A stretch of 64,000 bases of DNA from Chloroflexota bacterium (GTDB lineage Bacteria; Chloroflexota; Dehalococcoidia; Bin125): NCBI GenBank assembly GCA_028875225.1, contig JAPPFB010000002.1, positions 1 to 64,000 on the forward strand. The letters are read 5' to 3'. The notes under the pieces were generated by a model that was not told the origin of the DNA, did no database searches, and was given only the letters and a program-made list of their open reading frames with translations. Of the stretch, positions 34,349 to 42,942 are shown one piece after another; positions within the stretch are counted from its first letter, which is position 1; every line of letters starts with the position of its first letter. The translations under genes were made by a program, and so were the position numbers.

Positions 34349-35911
34349 TTACGGCAGATATGGAATCCGCGCCGTCGGTCCCAGGCTCTGTTCGATGTAG
34401 GACTGCGCGTCGCGGACGAACTCGACCATCAGTGGACGGGTGTCGCGCGGATCGATCATGTCCTCGATCCCGAAGGCGTGCGCTGTTCTCAATGGTGAAC
34501 GAATCTCGTTCAACCGGGCTTCAATCTCGAGCCGCTTCGCCTCGGGATCGTCGGCCTCGCGGATCTCGCGGCGATAGGCAGCCGTCACGCCGCCCTCGAT
34601 GTGCATCGAGCCCCAGTGCGCCGACGGCCAAGCGTAGCGCCGGTACAGGGCGTTGCCTCGACGGTACTGCAGTCCGCCCGCGACGCCGTACGCCTGGCGC
34701 GTGATGAAGACGAGATACGGCATCTGCGACAGCCGGCTGGTCAGCATCAGGCGAGCGCCGGTGCGAATGATGCCCGATTGCTCGTCGGCCGGGCCGACAG
34801 AGAAGCCTGGCTCATCGCAGAAGTAGATTAATGGCAGATGGAACGTCTCGCAGAGCGAGATCATGCGCATGATCTTCTCCGAGGTCGCCTTGTTCGGCGA
34901 GCCGCCGTTCTCGCGCGGATTGTTGATCATCACCCCGACCGGATACCCGTCGACGCGGGCCAGTCCGGTGATCCGCGACTTGCCCCAGTGCGGTTGGATC
35001 TCAAAGAACGAGTCCTCGTCCAGCACCCAATCGAGGATCTTGCGCGCGTTGTAGATCCGCCGGATGTTGCGCGGGATGATTGAGACGAGCTTCTCCTCGC
35101 GGCGCTCAGGATCATCGGTCGGCTCGATCCGTGGCGGCATCTCCCAGACGTTCTGCGGCAGGTAACTGAGAAATCGGCGCGCCTGCTGCATCGCGTCTTC
35201 CTCGGTCTCAGCCAGGTTCTGCACGACCCCGTTGCCGTAGACGTGGACATCCTCGCCGCCCAGTTCCTCCTTGGAAATGTCGAGCCCTCGGCTGGCCTTG
35301 ACGACGGGCGGTCCGCCCACGAAGAGCTGACTCGTCCCCTTGACCATCACGTTGAAGTGGCCGTCGGCCGCGATCACCGCCGGCGCGCCCGCGACTGAGC
35401 CGAGCACCACGTTGACGACCGGCATGTACCAGAGAAGGTCGTCGACGCCGGTGCCGCCGCCGACTTCAGGTCCAACGACGTACGTGCGCCCAAGCTGTTC
35501 GAAGTGCTTGACGCTCCCGCCGGTGGCGTCGAGTAGACGGACATAGGGGATCCGGTTCATGTAGGCGTGCCGTTGCGCCCAACCGCCCTTGGTACCGATC
35601 ATGCCGTCGGCCGATCCGCCGCGGATGGTGAAGTCGTCGCCCTGCACAGCCACTTTGCGTCCGTTGATCCTGGCCACGCCGACGACCGAGTTGGCCGGCG
35701 TCAGGCCGGTCAGTTCATCGCCGTCCCACTGCGGATTGCCGGCCAGCACGCCGGTCTCCTGGAACTCACCCGGATCCGTCAGCAGATCAATGCGCTCCCT
35801 GACCGTCAGCTTGCCCCGGCCGTGGTGAAACGCGACGCTGTCCGCTCCGCCCATCTGCCGAGCGAATCGCGCGCGCCGCTCCATCTCATCCAGTTCGGAT
35901 TGCCAGCTCAT
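34349..35911 (-). CDS. Acyl-CoA carboxylase carboxyltransferase subunit (PccB/MccB-type)
   Basis: A 520-residue carboxyltransferase that moves CO2 from biotin to an acyl-CoA such as propionyl-, acetyl- or methylcrotonyl-CoA. Typical features: HHGRGKLTVRERIDLLTD, the biotin/CoA pocket segments GPEVGGGTGVDD and RENGGSPNKATSEK, and RQAYGVAGG in the second crotonase-like domain. The ATG at 35911 follows AGAAGGA with 7-base spacing. The biotin carboxylase/carrier subunit is not in this window. It lies 28 bases after the second permease operon and may be co-transcribed with it. Confidence 0.92.
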   Translation of the reverse strand: MSWQSELDEMERRARFARQMGGADSVAFHHGRGKLTVRERIDLLTDPGEFQETGVLAGNPQWDGDELTGLTPANSVVGVARINGRKVAVQGDDFTIRGGSADGMIGTKGGWAQRHAYMNRIPYVRLLDATGGSVKHFEQLGRTYVVGPEVGGGTGVDDLLWYMPVVNVVLGSVAGAPAVIAADGHFNVMVKGTSQLFVGGPPVVKASRGLDISKEELGGEDVHVYGNGVVQNLAETEEDAMQQARRFLSYLPQNVWEMPPRIEPTDDPERREEKLVSIIPRNIRRIYNARKILDWVLDEDSFFEIQPHWGKSRITGLARVDGYPVGVMINNPRENGGSPNKATSEKIMRMISLCETFHLPLIYFCDEPGFSVGPADEQSGIIRTGARLMLTSRLSQMPYLVFITRQAYGVAGGLQYRRGNALYRRYAWPSAHWGSMHIEGGVTAAYRREIREADDPEAKRLEIEARLNEIRSPLRTAHAFGIEDMIDPRDTRPLMVEFVRDAQSYIEQSLGPTARIPYLP

Positions 35912-35938
35912 CAACGGTTCCTTCTCTGCAACGCGGTG

Positions 35939-36844
35939 CTAGCGCTGGATGTTGCGCAACTGCGGGTCCAGGAAATCCCGCAGCCAGTCGCCGAAGAGGT
36001 TGACGACCAGCGAAACCACAATAATCGCGATGCCCGGCACGGTGACCAGCCACCAGGCGGTCACGATCACGCCGCGTCCCTGCGAGATCATGATGCCCCA
36101 GGAGATCGAGTCCTGCGGGATCCCCACGCCCAGGAAACTCAGTCCCGCCTCTGCGATGACCACCGTCGCGACGTTGAGCGTCGCCAGGATCACGATCGAG
36201 TTGACCAGGCTGGGCAGCACGTGGCGGACCATGATTCGCAGGTCATTGGCGCCGATTGTCCGAGCCGCTAACACGAATTCCCGCTCCTTGAGGCCCAGCG
36301 TCTCTCCGCGCACCAATCGAGCAAATGTCGCCCACAGAGCGAACACCAGGACAATCACCACGTTGGTCAGGCTTGGCTCCCAGATCGCGCGCAAGAACAC
36401 CGCGATCAGGATGGCCGGCATCGCCAACTGGAGATCGACGAGCGCCATGATCACGCGGCTCGTCCAACCTCCAAACCAGCCCGCCAGGATGCCGAGGATC
36501 GATCCAATCACCGTCGCCAGCGGGATCACCATCGCGATCGCCAGCAGTGAGATCCGCGCCCCGTAGATCAGGCGGCTGAGCGTGTCGCGGCCCAGGTCGT
36601 CGGTGCCGAGTGGATGATCGAGGCTGCCCTCAGCCTCGAAGAAGGGCGGCTGCAACCGGCCGACCAGGTTGAGCTTGAACGGATCCTCGGGCGCAATCTG
36701 CGAACCGAAGATGCCGAGCACGATGAACAGCAGCAGAATCGACAGCGTCGCCACCAGCGTCTTCGGCGAGCGGACACGCCAGTTCCGCCGCCGCCCGGCG
36801 AACGGATCCTCGACTGTCTGAGCGGGCGCCTGCGACTCCGACAC
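35939..36844 (-). CDS. ABC transporter permease, DppC/OppC type (operon 2)
   Basis: A 301-residue permease. The N-terminal anchor (LVATLSILLLFIVLGIF), the LGTDDLGRDTLSRLIYGARISL motif typical of DppC, and the EAA loop GLKEREFVLAARTIGANDLR identify it. Translation begins at GTG 36844, three bases after the DppB-type stop. The C-terminus is LRDFLDPQLRNIQR. A short decayed copy of this terminus lies beyond the operon at 39941-39985. Partner of the DppB-type permease at 36848-37783. Confidence 0.93.
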   Translation of the reverse strand: MSESQAPAQTVEDPFAGRRRNWRVRSPKTLVATLSILLLFIVLGIFGSQIAPEDPFKLNLVGRLQPPFFEAEGSLDHPLGTDDLGRDTLSRLIYGARISLLAIAMVIPLATVIGSILGILAGWFGGWTSRVIMALVDLQLAMPAILIAVFLRAIWEPSLTNVVIVLVFALWATFARLVRGETLGLKEREFVLAARTIGANDLRIMVRHVLPSLVNSIVILATLNVATVVIAEAGLSFLGVGIPQDSISWGIMISQGRGVIVTAWWLVTVPGIAIIVVSLVVNLFGDWLRDFLDPQLRNIQR

Positions 36845-36847
36845 GGG

Positions 36848-37783
36848 TCAGATCGCTCCCGTCCGAATCCGCGGATCGATGAACGTGTACGACACATCGA
36901 CGACCAGGTTGATGAACACGATCCAGACCGAGGTCAGCAGCACCGAGGCCTGCACGACCGGATAGTCGGTGGCGACGATTGACTGGATGATCAGCTGGCC
37001 CAGTCCCGGCCAGGCGAAGACGGTTTCGACGATGATCGCGCCGGAGAGAATGTTGCCGACCTGCAGCCCGAGCAACGTGATCACTGCGAGCATTGAGTTG
37101 CGCAGGGCGTGCTTGAACAGGACGGCGCGCTCGCTCAGACCCTTGGCCCGCGCGGTGCGGATGTAGTCCTGCTGCAGCGTGTCGAGCATCGCCGAGCGGG
37201 TAAACCGCATCACCGCCGCGGCCGGGAACGACCCCAGGGTGATTGCCGGCAAAATGATGCTCTGCGGCGACGTGCGGCCTCCGGTCGGGATGAAGTCGAT
37301 GTACAGCGCGACAAAGAGGATCAGCATCAGGCCCAGCCAGAAGTTGGGCACCGCCTGACCGAACAGCGCGCCGATCCTGCTGAAGATGTCGGTCGCCCCA
37401 CCGCGGCGCACCGCGGCCACGATCCCCAATGGAATGCCAATCGCAAACGCGACGAACAGTCCCGCCGCTCCCAGCTGGATGGTCGCCACCAGCCGCTCGC
37501 CGACCACGTCTGTCGCCGGCCGCGTCGCGCGGAACGACTGCCCGAACTCGAGCCGCACGATGTCCCAGAGGAATCGCCCGTACTGCTCGATCATCGGGTC
37601 GTTGAGCCCGTAGCGCTCCTTGGCCTCTTCAATCTCCTGTTGCGTGGCGTCGATCGGCGCGAGCCGCGAGACCGGGTCGCCGGCGCCGCGGCTCATGAAG
37701 AAGACGATTGTGACCACGCCGAAGACGACCGCGATCGAGCGCAGGAACCGTCCGACAGCGGTTGCCCCGAGTTCGCTACGCAT
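36848..37783 (-). CDS. ABC transporter permease, DppB/OppB type (operon 2)
   Basis: A 311-residue permease with the GRFLRSIAVVFGVVTIVFFM anchor, the periplasmic DPVSRLAPIDATQQEIEE segment and the EAA loop DTLQQDYIRTARAKGLSERAV with KHALRNSMLAV. It follows the receptor gene after an 80-base gap that contains a 13-bp stem hairpin. Expression of the permeases relative to the receptor may be limited by that hairpin. Confidence 0.94.
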   Translation of the reverse strand: MRSELGATAVGRFLRSIAVVFGVVTIVFFMSRGAGDPVSRLAPIDATQQEIEEAKERYGLNDPMIEQYGRFLWDIVRLEFGQSFRATRPATDVVGERLVATIQLGAAGLFVAFAIGIPLGIVAAVRRGGATDIFSRIGALFGQAVPNFWLGLMLILFVALYIDFIPTGGRTSPQSIILPAITLGSFPAAAVMRFTRSAMLDTLQQDYIRTARAKGLSERAVLFKHALRNSMLAVITLLGLQVGNILSGAIIVETVFAWPGLGQLIIQSIVATDYPVVQASVLLTSVWIVFINLVVDVSYTFIDPRIRTGAI

Positions 37784-37803
37784 CGTCGATCAGACTCCTT
37801 TAG

Positions 37804-37834
37804 ACAGGCTCCCCCCGCAAAGGGGGGAGCCTGT
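37804..37834. terminator. Strong hairpin between receptor and permease genes
   Basis: Perfect 13-bp inverted repeat ACAGGCTCCCCCC-GCAAA-GGGGGGAGCCTGT with a 5-base loop and no U-tract on the operon strand. The lack of a U-run suggests mRNA stabilisation or partial attenuation more than full termination; the sequence is also related to the family A repeats. Confidence 0.75.
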
Positions 37835-37862
37835 GATCAGGCGACGGGGCGTTGAACTCCTC

Positions 37863-39791
37863 TTAGGCCTTCAGCTTCTGCGCGTAAATCGCGTTCAGAC
37901 CGGTCGAGGTGTCGTAGTACTCGTTGTAGAGGATCTGCGGCGTCACCGCGTAGAGGTGCGGCAGACCGAACAGCGGCACCTGGAACGCATTCTCGTACGA
38001 GATCACCGACGCCTGGTAGTAGAGATCGTTGGCGCGCTGCTGATCGAACTCAGCGTTCGCTTCCTCGATCAGGGCCTGGAACTCCGAGAACTCCGGCAGG
38101 AAGTCGTCGCCCTCTTGCGCGTGCGAGTACGGTGCGCCGATCGTCGTCACCAGCCGGTATGCGAAGGCCGGACCCAGCGGAGCGCCACTGGACACGCCCG
38201 CCTGGTTGAAGACGAACGGGTGTGGGAGCTCGTTGTTGCGAATCAACGCCAGCGCGTTGCCGAAGTCGGCGTAGTCGATCTCCACCTGGAAGCCGACGTC
38301 GTTGAGCATCTGTTGGACCGCCGGCATCCAGATCCGGTCGGCGGTCCACAGACCCGTCGGCAGCGTGATCGTGAAGGCGAACCCGATCTGGCCGGCCTCT
38401 TCGAGCAGTGCCCGCGCCTTGTCCGGGTCGTAGTTGTACTGACCGGGCAAGTTGCCGATCGGCGGGTCGTAACCGGCCGGGAACGGCGAGTAGGCACGCT
38501 CTTCGGTACCCGTGAGCAGGTTCTCGATGATCGCGTCGGCGTCGATCGCATAGTTCGCGGCTTGCCGGACGCGCACGTCGCGCCACGGGTTCTCTTCGCC
38601 CGTGATCGGGTCGAGCGATTGATTGACCGGCAGCTCCAGCGCCATCACGCGGACATCGGGAAGCGCGATCACCTTGAAGTCGTCGCGGTCCTCGAACTGC
38701 TTGGCCACGTCGGGGCTGATCCGGTAGGCGATATCGACCTCACCGGCCTCCAACGCAGCGGCGCGGGCCTGCTCTTCGGGGAAGTAGCGGCCCGTGATGT
38801 ACTTGGCCCAACCGGCCTTGTACTGGAACGGCGCGTCGTGATCGAAGGCGAAGTTCTCAAAGCGCTGACTGCGAATCTCCTGATCGGGGACCCACGACAT
38901 GAACTGGTACGCCCCGCAGCCGATCGGGTTGTTGGCGAAGTGGTCGTCGCCGTTGTCGATGATGTACTGCTTCGGCAGCAGACCGAAGTTGATCCCACCC
39001 GACTGTTCGGGCGCGTCGACGAACGGCGTGTCCATCGCAATGTCGACCGTGTACTCGTCAACGACCGTGATGTCGCCCATCCAGCCGGCGCGCGCGCGGA
39101 GTTGCGACTCGAAGTCGGGGTTGTACTCGGCCCGGCCGAGGATCCGCTCGTAATAGAACTGCACCGACTCGGCGTTCAGCGGCTCGCCGTTATGGAAGGT
39201 GACGCCTTCCTTGATCTTCCAGCGGAAGCTGGACAGGTCGTCGGCAAACTCCCAGTCGCCGAAGCCGCCCTCGGCCTGGATCACGCGACCGGAGTTGTAC
39301 GCCGCCAGCGCCGCGAAGTGCAGGTTGTTGCTCGCGCCCTGGCCGCCGCCGCCGCCGGCGGTGGTGATGTCGAGCGTCGGCGGGAACGACCCGTAGCCGA
39401 CGACGAGCTCGGCGTCGAGGTCGACCTCTGAAACTTCGGCCTCTTCCTGCGCCGTCGAGCGGTCCAGCTCCTCTTCTTGCTGGGCCTGCTCCTGCTGCTC
39501 GACCTGCTGCGCTTGCTGCTCGGCCTGCTGCTCCTGTTGCTGCTGCATGGCCTGCTGCTGAGCCTGCTCCTGCATGGCCTGCTGCTGTTGTTGCTGCTGC
39601 ATGGCCTGCTGTTGCTGCTCTTGCTCCGGCTGAGCCTGGGCGACGGTCTGCTGTTGCTGATCGTCGTCGTCATCGCCGCCGCAGCCGACCAGCGCCAGAC
39701 CGGCAGCGCCAACGCCAGCTCGCGCCGACGCGCTCAGAAGCGACCGCCGGCTCAGTTTGGTGCGTCGCAGTTTCGTCCAGTGTCGTGACAT
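37863..39791 (-). CDS. Tat lipoprotein ABC substrate-binding protein, family 5, with Gln-rich linker
   Basis: A 642-residue SBP_bac_5 receptor. The N-terminus LSRRSLLSASARAGVGAAG ending at lipobox Cys37 is nearly identical to that of the receptor at 12998-14896, although the folded domains differ. After Cys37 come GGDDDDD and about sixty-five residues of Gln with Ala, Met and Glu; in DNA this is a long CAG/CAA tract broken by ATG and GAG codons. The ligand-binding domain starts near residue 125 (AELVVGYGSFPPTLD). ATG 39791 follows AAGAAGGAG. It heads the second receptor-permease-permease operon. Confidence 0.94.
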   Translation of the reverse strand: MSRHWTKLRRTKLSRRSLLSASARAGVGAAGLALVGCGGDDDDDQQQQTVAQAQPEQEQQQQAMQQQQQQQAMQEQAQQQAMQQQQEQQAEQQAQQVEQQEQAQQEEELDRSTAQEEAEVSEVDLDAELVVGYGSFPPTLDITTAGGGGGQGASNNLHFAALAAYNSGRVIQAEGGFGDWEFADDLSSFRWKIKEGVTFHNGEPLNAESVQFYYERILGRAEYNPDFESQLRARAGWMGDITVVDEYTVDIAMDTPFVDAPEQSGGINFGLLPKQYIIDNGDDHFANNPIGCGAYQFMSWVPDQEIRSQRFENFAFDHDAPFQYKAGWAKYITGRYFPEEQARAAALEAGEVDIAYRISPDVAKQFEDRDDFKVIALPDVRVMALELPVNQSLDPITGEENPWRDVRVRQAANYAIDADAIIENLLTGTEERAYSPFPAGYDPPIGNLPGQYNYDPDKARALLEEAGQIGFAFTITLPTGLWTADRIWMPAVQQMLNDVGFQVEIDYADFGNALALIRNNELPHPFVFNQAGVSSGAPLGPAFAYRLVTTIGAPYSHAQEGDDFLPEFSEFQALIEEANAEFDQQRANDLYYQASVISYENAFQVPLFGLPHLYAVTPQILYNEYYDTSTGLNAIYAQKLKA

Positions 39792-40100
39792 GGCTCCTTC
39801 TTTCCACTTCCTGGAAACTTTCGCTTCCGCGAAAGATACAGAAATTCAATTGCGGTTCGCGACCGCTGTTGTTCCATCATCGCCCCGCCGGTCGCGGCAA
39901 TCGCGAAGCGCTGCCGGCCCGAGCGAACTCTGCCCAGGACTCATTGGATGTTGCGCAGCTGGGGATTGAGACAATCGCGCAACCGGCGTCCACGTTCTCG
40001 CACTCTCGGGATGCGGACTTGCGCGAGCCATATCGAGTTGTAGACGATTGGCGGAACGGCAACTCCGATCCAACCTTGAGCCCGGGAACGAGGCCGACCA
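39792..40100. other. 309-base divergent gap
   Basis: Between the receptor and the arylsulfatase, which are transcribed away from each other. It should hold both promoters, though I cannot pick convincing -35/-10 boxes. The only recognisable content is a short remnant of a permease 3' end at 39941-39985. Confidence 0.6.
39941..39985 (-). pseudogene. Remnant of a DppC-type permease C-terminus
   Basis: The minus strand encodes RLRDCLNPQLRNIQ and a stop, matching the final WLRDFLDPQLRNIQR of the intact permease at 35939-36844 (11 of 14 residues). Similarity fades upstream and no start or transmembrane part remains. It suggests a lost third permease or an old duplication at this operon border. 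Confidence 0.6.
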
Positions 40101-42359
40101 ATGCCCCAGCTGGAACACGAACGCGGATTCACCGGCACAATCCGCGCCACGATCGCTGATTCGGAGAGTTCCTGGAGCCAAGACCCACCAGCAACCGGCC
40201 CCAACATCGTCGTCATCGTCCTCGACGATGTCGGCTATTCCCAGCTGGGCTGCTACGGCTCCAGCATCGACACCCCCGCGCTCGACCGCATCGCCGCCCG
40301 AGGCCTGTGCTACTCCAACTTCCACGTCACCCCCCTCTGCTCTCCCACCCGCGCCTGCCTGCTCACCGGACGCAACCACCACGCCGTCGGCATCGGCCGC
40401 GTGACCGAGATGGACAACGGCTTCCCCAACACCGCCGGATTCATCGCCCGCGAGGCCGGCACGCTGGCCGAGATGCTCAAGCCCAGCGGCTACCGCACCC
40501 TGTGCGTCGGCAAATGGCATCTCGTCGTCAGCACCATGCAGACGCCCGCCGGACCCTACGATCACTGGCCGCTCCAGCGCGGATTCGACCGCTACTACGG
40601 CTTCCTCTTCGGCGAGACCAGCCAGTGGAATCCCGAACTCTTCCTCGGCAACGAACGAATCGACGCGCCCGCCACCGTCGACTCGGGCGACGACTATCAC
40701 CTTTCCGAAGCGATCGTCGACCGCGCCAACCTCTGGCTGCGCCAACTCGCCTCTTCCGGCGACGACGCCCCGTTCTTCCTCTACGTTGCATTTGCCGCAG
40801 CGCATTCGCCGCATCACGTGCCTGCCGCCTGGGCCGACAAGTACCGCGGCCGCTTCGACGACGGCTGGGACGTCGAACGCGACCGCATCCTCGCCCGCCA
40901 GCGCGCCTCGGGACTGCTGCCCGAGGACCAACAACTCGCCCCGCGCAATCCCAACGTGCGGCCCTGGGACGAGCTTGAGGACGACGAACAACACGTCTAC
41001 GCGCGGATGCAAGAAGTCTTCGCCGGATTCCTCGACCACGCCGACGCCCAGATCGGCCGTCTGCTGGACGAGCTCGAACGCCTGGGCAAGCTCGACGACA
41101 CCCTCGTCATCGCCATCTCCGACAACGGCGCATCGGCCGAGGGCGGCGCCGGCGGCACAGTCGATCACACCCGACGCCGCAACGCCGTCCGCGACACGCT
41201 GGAAGACATCGTGCCGCGCCTCGACGACCTCGGCGGCCCGTTGGTCATGAACCACTACCCGCGCGGCTGGGCCATGGCGGGCAACACGCCGTTCAAGCGC
41301 TACAAATCGCACACCCACTCCGGCGGTGTTCGGGCGCCGTTGGTGATCTCCTGGCCGAAAGGAATCGCCGCCTGCGGCGAGACGCGCCGGCAGTTCTGCC
41401 ATGTCGTTGACCTCGCCCCAACGATTCTCGACCTCGCCGGCGTCACGATGCCCCATTCGATCAACGGCATCGATCAGATCCCCATGCACGGCGTCTCGCT
41501 CAGCTCCACGCTGGAGGACCCGCACGCCCCCTCGCCCAAGATCACGCAGTACTTCGAAATGGCCGGCAACCGAGCCATCTGGCACGAGGGTTGGAAGGCG
41601 GTCACCTTCCACGAGCCCGGCGCCGACTACGACGCCGAGCCGTGGGAGCTTTATCACCTCGAGCAAGACAACGCCGAACTCAACGATCTGGCCGAAGCAG
41701 AACCGCAGAGGCTCCAGGAGTTGATCGAGCTCTGGTGGCGCGAAGCCGAACGCTACGGAGTGCTCCCGCTCGACGACCTCACCGGCGGACACCAGCTGCG
41801 CCTGCAGCGCCCAGGTCCCGGACGCTGGGTCTTCCAGCAGGGCGCTGTCCTTCCCCACTTCTTCCGCCAGGGTCCGTTCCTGCTCGGCAGCTCGCATCGG
41901 ATCGAAGCGAAGATCGAGCGCACCAGCACGGCGCAGGGCGGCGTCATCCTCGCCGACGGCGGCCGCTTCGGCGGCGTCGCCCTCTTCATCCAGCACAACC
42001 GGCTCTGCTACACCACCAACGCCTTCGGCGAGCGCAGCCGCGTAGTCTCCAACGCGGCCATCCCCATCGGAGCCGTCACCCTCCGCGCCGACGTCGTCCG
42101 AGCAGGTGAGGGCGAAGCCTCGGTCCGCATGTTCATCAACAACGAACCGGCCGGTGCCGCCACGCTGGTCCACTTCGAAGACCGCAACTACGTCAACGAA
42201 CCCCTCGAAGTCGGCCGCGACGGCCAGACCCCCGTCGACGACCGCTACGACTCCCCCTTCGAGTTCCAGGGCCGCCTCCTCGACGTCACCATCGACTCCG
42301 CCGGCCGAGAGATTGAGGATCCCCAAACACTGATCGACGACCTCATGCGCACCCAGTGA
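40101..42359 (+). CDS. Arylsulfatase with C-terminal beta-sandwich domain
   Basis: A 752-residue type I sulfatase. The metal site starts VIVLDDVGYSQLG (Asp42, Asp43), and the formylglycine motif CSPTRACLLTGR has Cys80 as the residue to be oxidised. KWHL (GKWHLVVS) and AISDNGASAEGG supply further active-site residues. Residues ~570-750 form an extra beta-rich domain, as in Pseudomonas-type arylsulfatases. There is no signal peptide, so it should act in the cytoplasm. A formylglycine-generating enzyme or anaerobic maturase is required and is not in this window. ATG 40101 is preceded by GAGG. It hydrolyses sulfate esters; the organic part is unknown. Confidence 0.93.
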   Translation: MPQLEHERGFTGTIRATIADSESSWSQDPPATGPNIVVIVLDDVGYSQLGCYGSSIDTPALDRIAARGLCYSNFHVTPLCSPTRACLLTGRNHHAVGIGRVTEMDNGFPNTAGFIAREAGTLAEMLKPSGYRTLCVGKWHLVVSTMQTPAGPYDHWPLQRGFDRYYGFLFGETSQWNPELFLGNERIDAPATVDSGDDYHLSEAIVDRANLWLRQLASSGDDAPFFLYVAFAAAHSPHHVPAAWADKYRGRFDDGWDVERDRILARQRASGLLPEDQQLAPRNPNVRPWDELEDDEQHVYARMQEVFAGFLDHADAQIGRLLDELERLGKLDDTLVIAISDNGASAEGGAGGTVDHTRRRNAVRDTLEDIVPRLDDLGGPLVMNHYPRGWAMAGNTPFKRYKSHTHSGGVRAPLVISWPKGIAACGETRRQFCHVVDLAPTILDLAGVTMPHSINGIDQIPMHGVSLSSTLEDPHAPSPKITQYFEMAGNRAIWHEGWKAVTFHEPGADYDAEPWELYHLEQDNAELNDLAEAEPQRLQELIELWWREAERYGVLPLDDLTGGHQLRLQRPGPGRWVFQQGAVLPHFFRQGPFLLGSSHRIEAKIERTSTAQGGVILADGGRFGGVALFIQHNRLCYTTNAFGERSRVVSNAAIPIGAVTLRADVVRAGEGEASVRMFINNEPAGAATLVHFEDRNYVNEPLEVGRDGQTPVDDRYDSPFEFQGRLLDVTIDSAGREIEDPQTLIDDLMRTQ

Positions 42360-42401
42360 GGACAAACCTCACTCCGCGATCCACTCATTTCCCTGTTCCC
42401 T

Positions 42402-42450
42402 TTCTCCCCCCGCTGTGCGGGGGGAGATGCCGAAGGCAGAGGGGGGTCGC
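42402..42450 (+). repeat. Family A repeat, intergenic reference copy
   Basis: TCTCCCCCCGC-TGT-GCGGGGGGAGATGCCGAAGGCAGAGGGGGG. This is the intergenic copy closest to the repeat embedded in the double CaiB gene at 26879-26928. Confidence 0.88.
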
Positions 42451-42624
42451 CGTATCGCCTGCCTTCAATGACACACGAAGTTTCACAACATCGAACCCAT
42501 GAGCGGGTAAGATCAATAGCAATCACTCCGCGCTTACGCGAAAGCAACTCCCAATGCCCCCTCACACAGACCCGAACACCACTCGCACATCCCAATCCAC
42601 CGCCGCACAGCAACGTCCAAATCC

Positions 42625-42766
42625 GAACAGAATCGAACAACATCGAACAAAACCGAACGCTCCGAACGCCTGCTTCGACGCAGTTCGACTTCTCCCCACA
42701 CGTCCCAACATGCCGAAACGACCCGAAAAAACCTGAAAAAACCCGAAAGTCCTGAACGCCCCGAAT
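42625..42766 (+). repeat. Decamer-phased CGAA array with phased A-tracts
   Basis: CGAAC begins at 42625, 42635, 42645, 42655 and 42664; C(C/T)GAA begins at 42714, 42724, 42734, 42744, 42753 and 42762, still in register 50 bases later; TTCGAC occurs in between at ~10-base spacing. The A6 tracts at 42727-42732 and 42737-42742 are one helical turn apart and should bend the DNA. It lies 180-320 bases upstream of the flavin oxidoreductase gene. Confidence 0.75.
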
Positions 42767-42942
42767 CGCACGATCTCCCGCAAAACACTGGAGATCGTCA
42801 CGCCCGGTTCTGTGTTCTGGTCCGAGAAAAAAAGCTCGCCGAAAAGCTGAAACTCAGTCCGATGAGCTGACAAATGAGCTGAATTGCGAAGGCGGTACCC
42901 TCGGCCCAGCCGCGAAACGACACCGACGCGTGGAGGCCTGAC

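Larger units (their letters stand above)
42360..42942. other. 583-base non-coding gap with repeat and phased array
   Basis: No gene supported. It contains a family A repeat (42402-42450), an AT-richer stretch with ~10-base phased CGAA units (42625-42766) and a doubled ATGAGCTGA just before the ribosome binding site of the next gene (42862-42887). The base composition differs from the flanking coding DNA. Confidence 0.7.

Noticed and set aside
42468..42788. Small frames on both strands in the phased repeat region
   Set aside because: Translations are simple repeats without ribosome binding sites; the 10-base period is incompatible with a selected reading frame.
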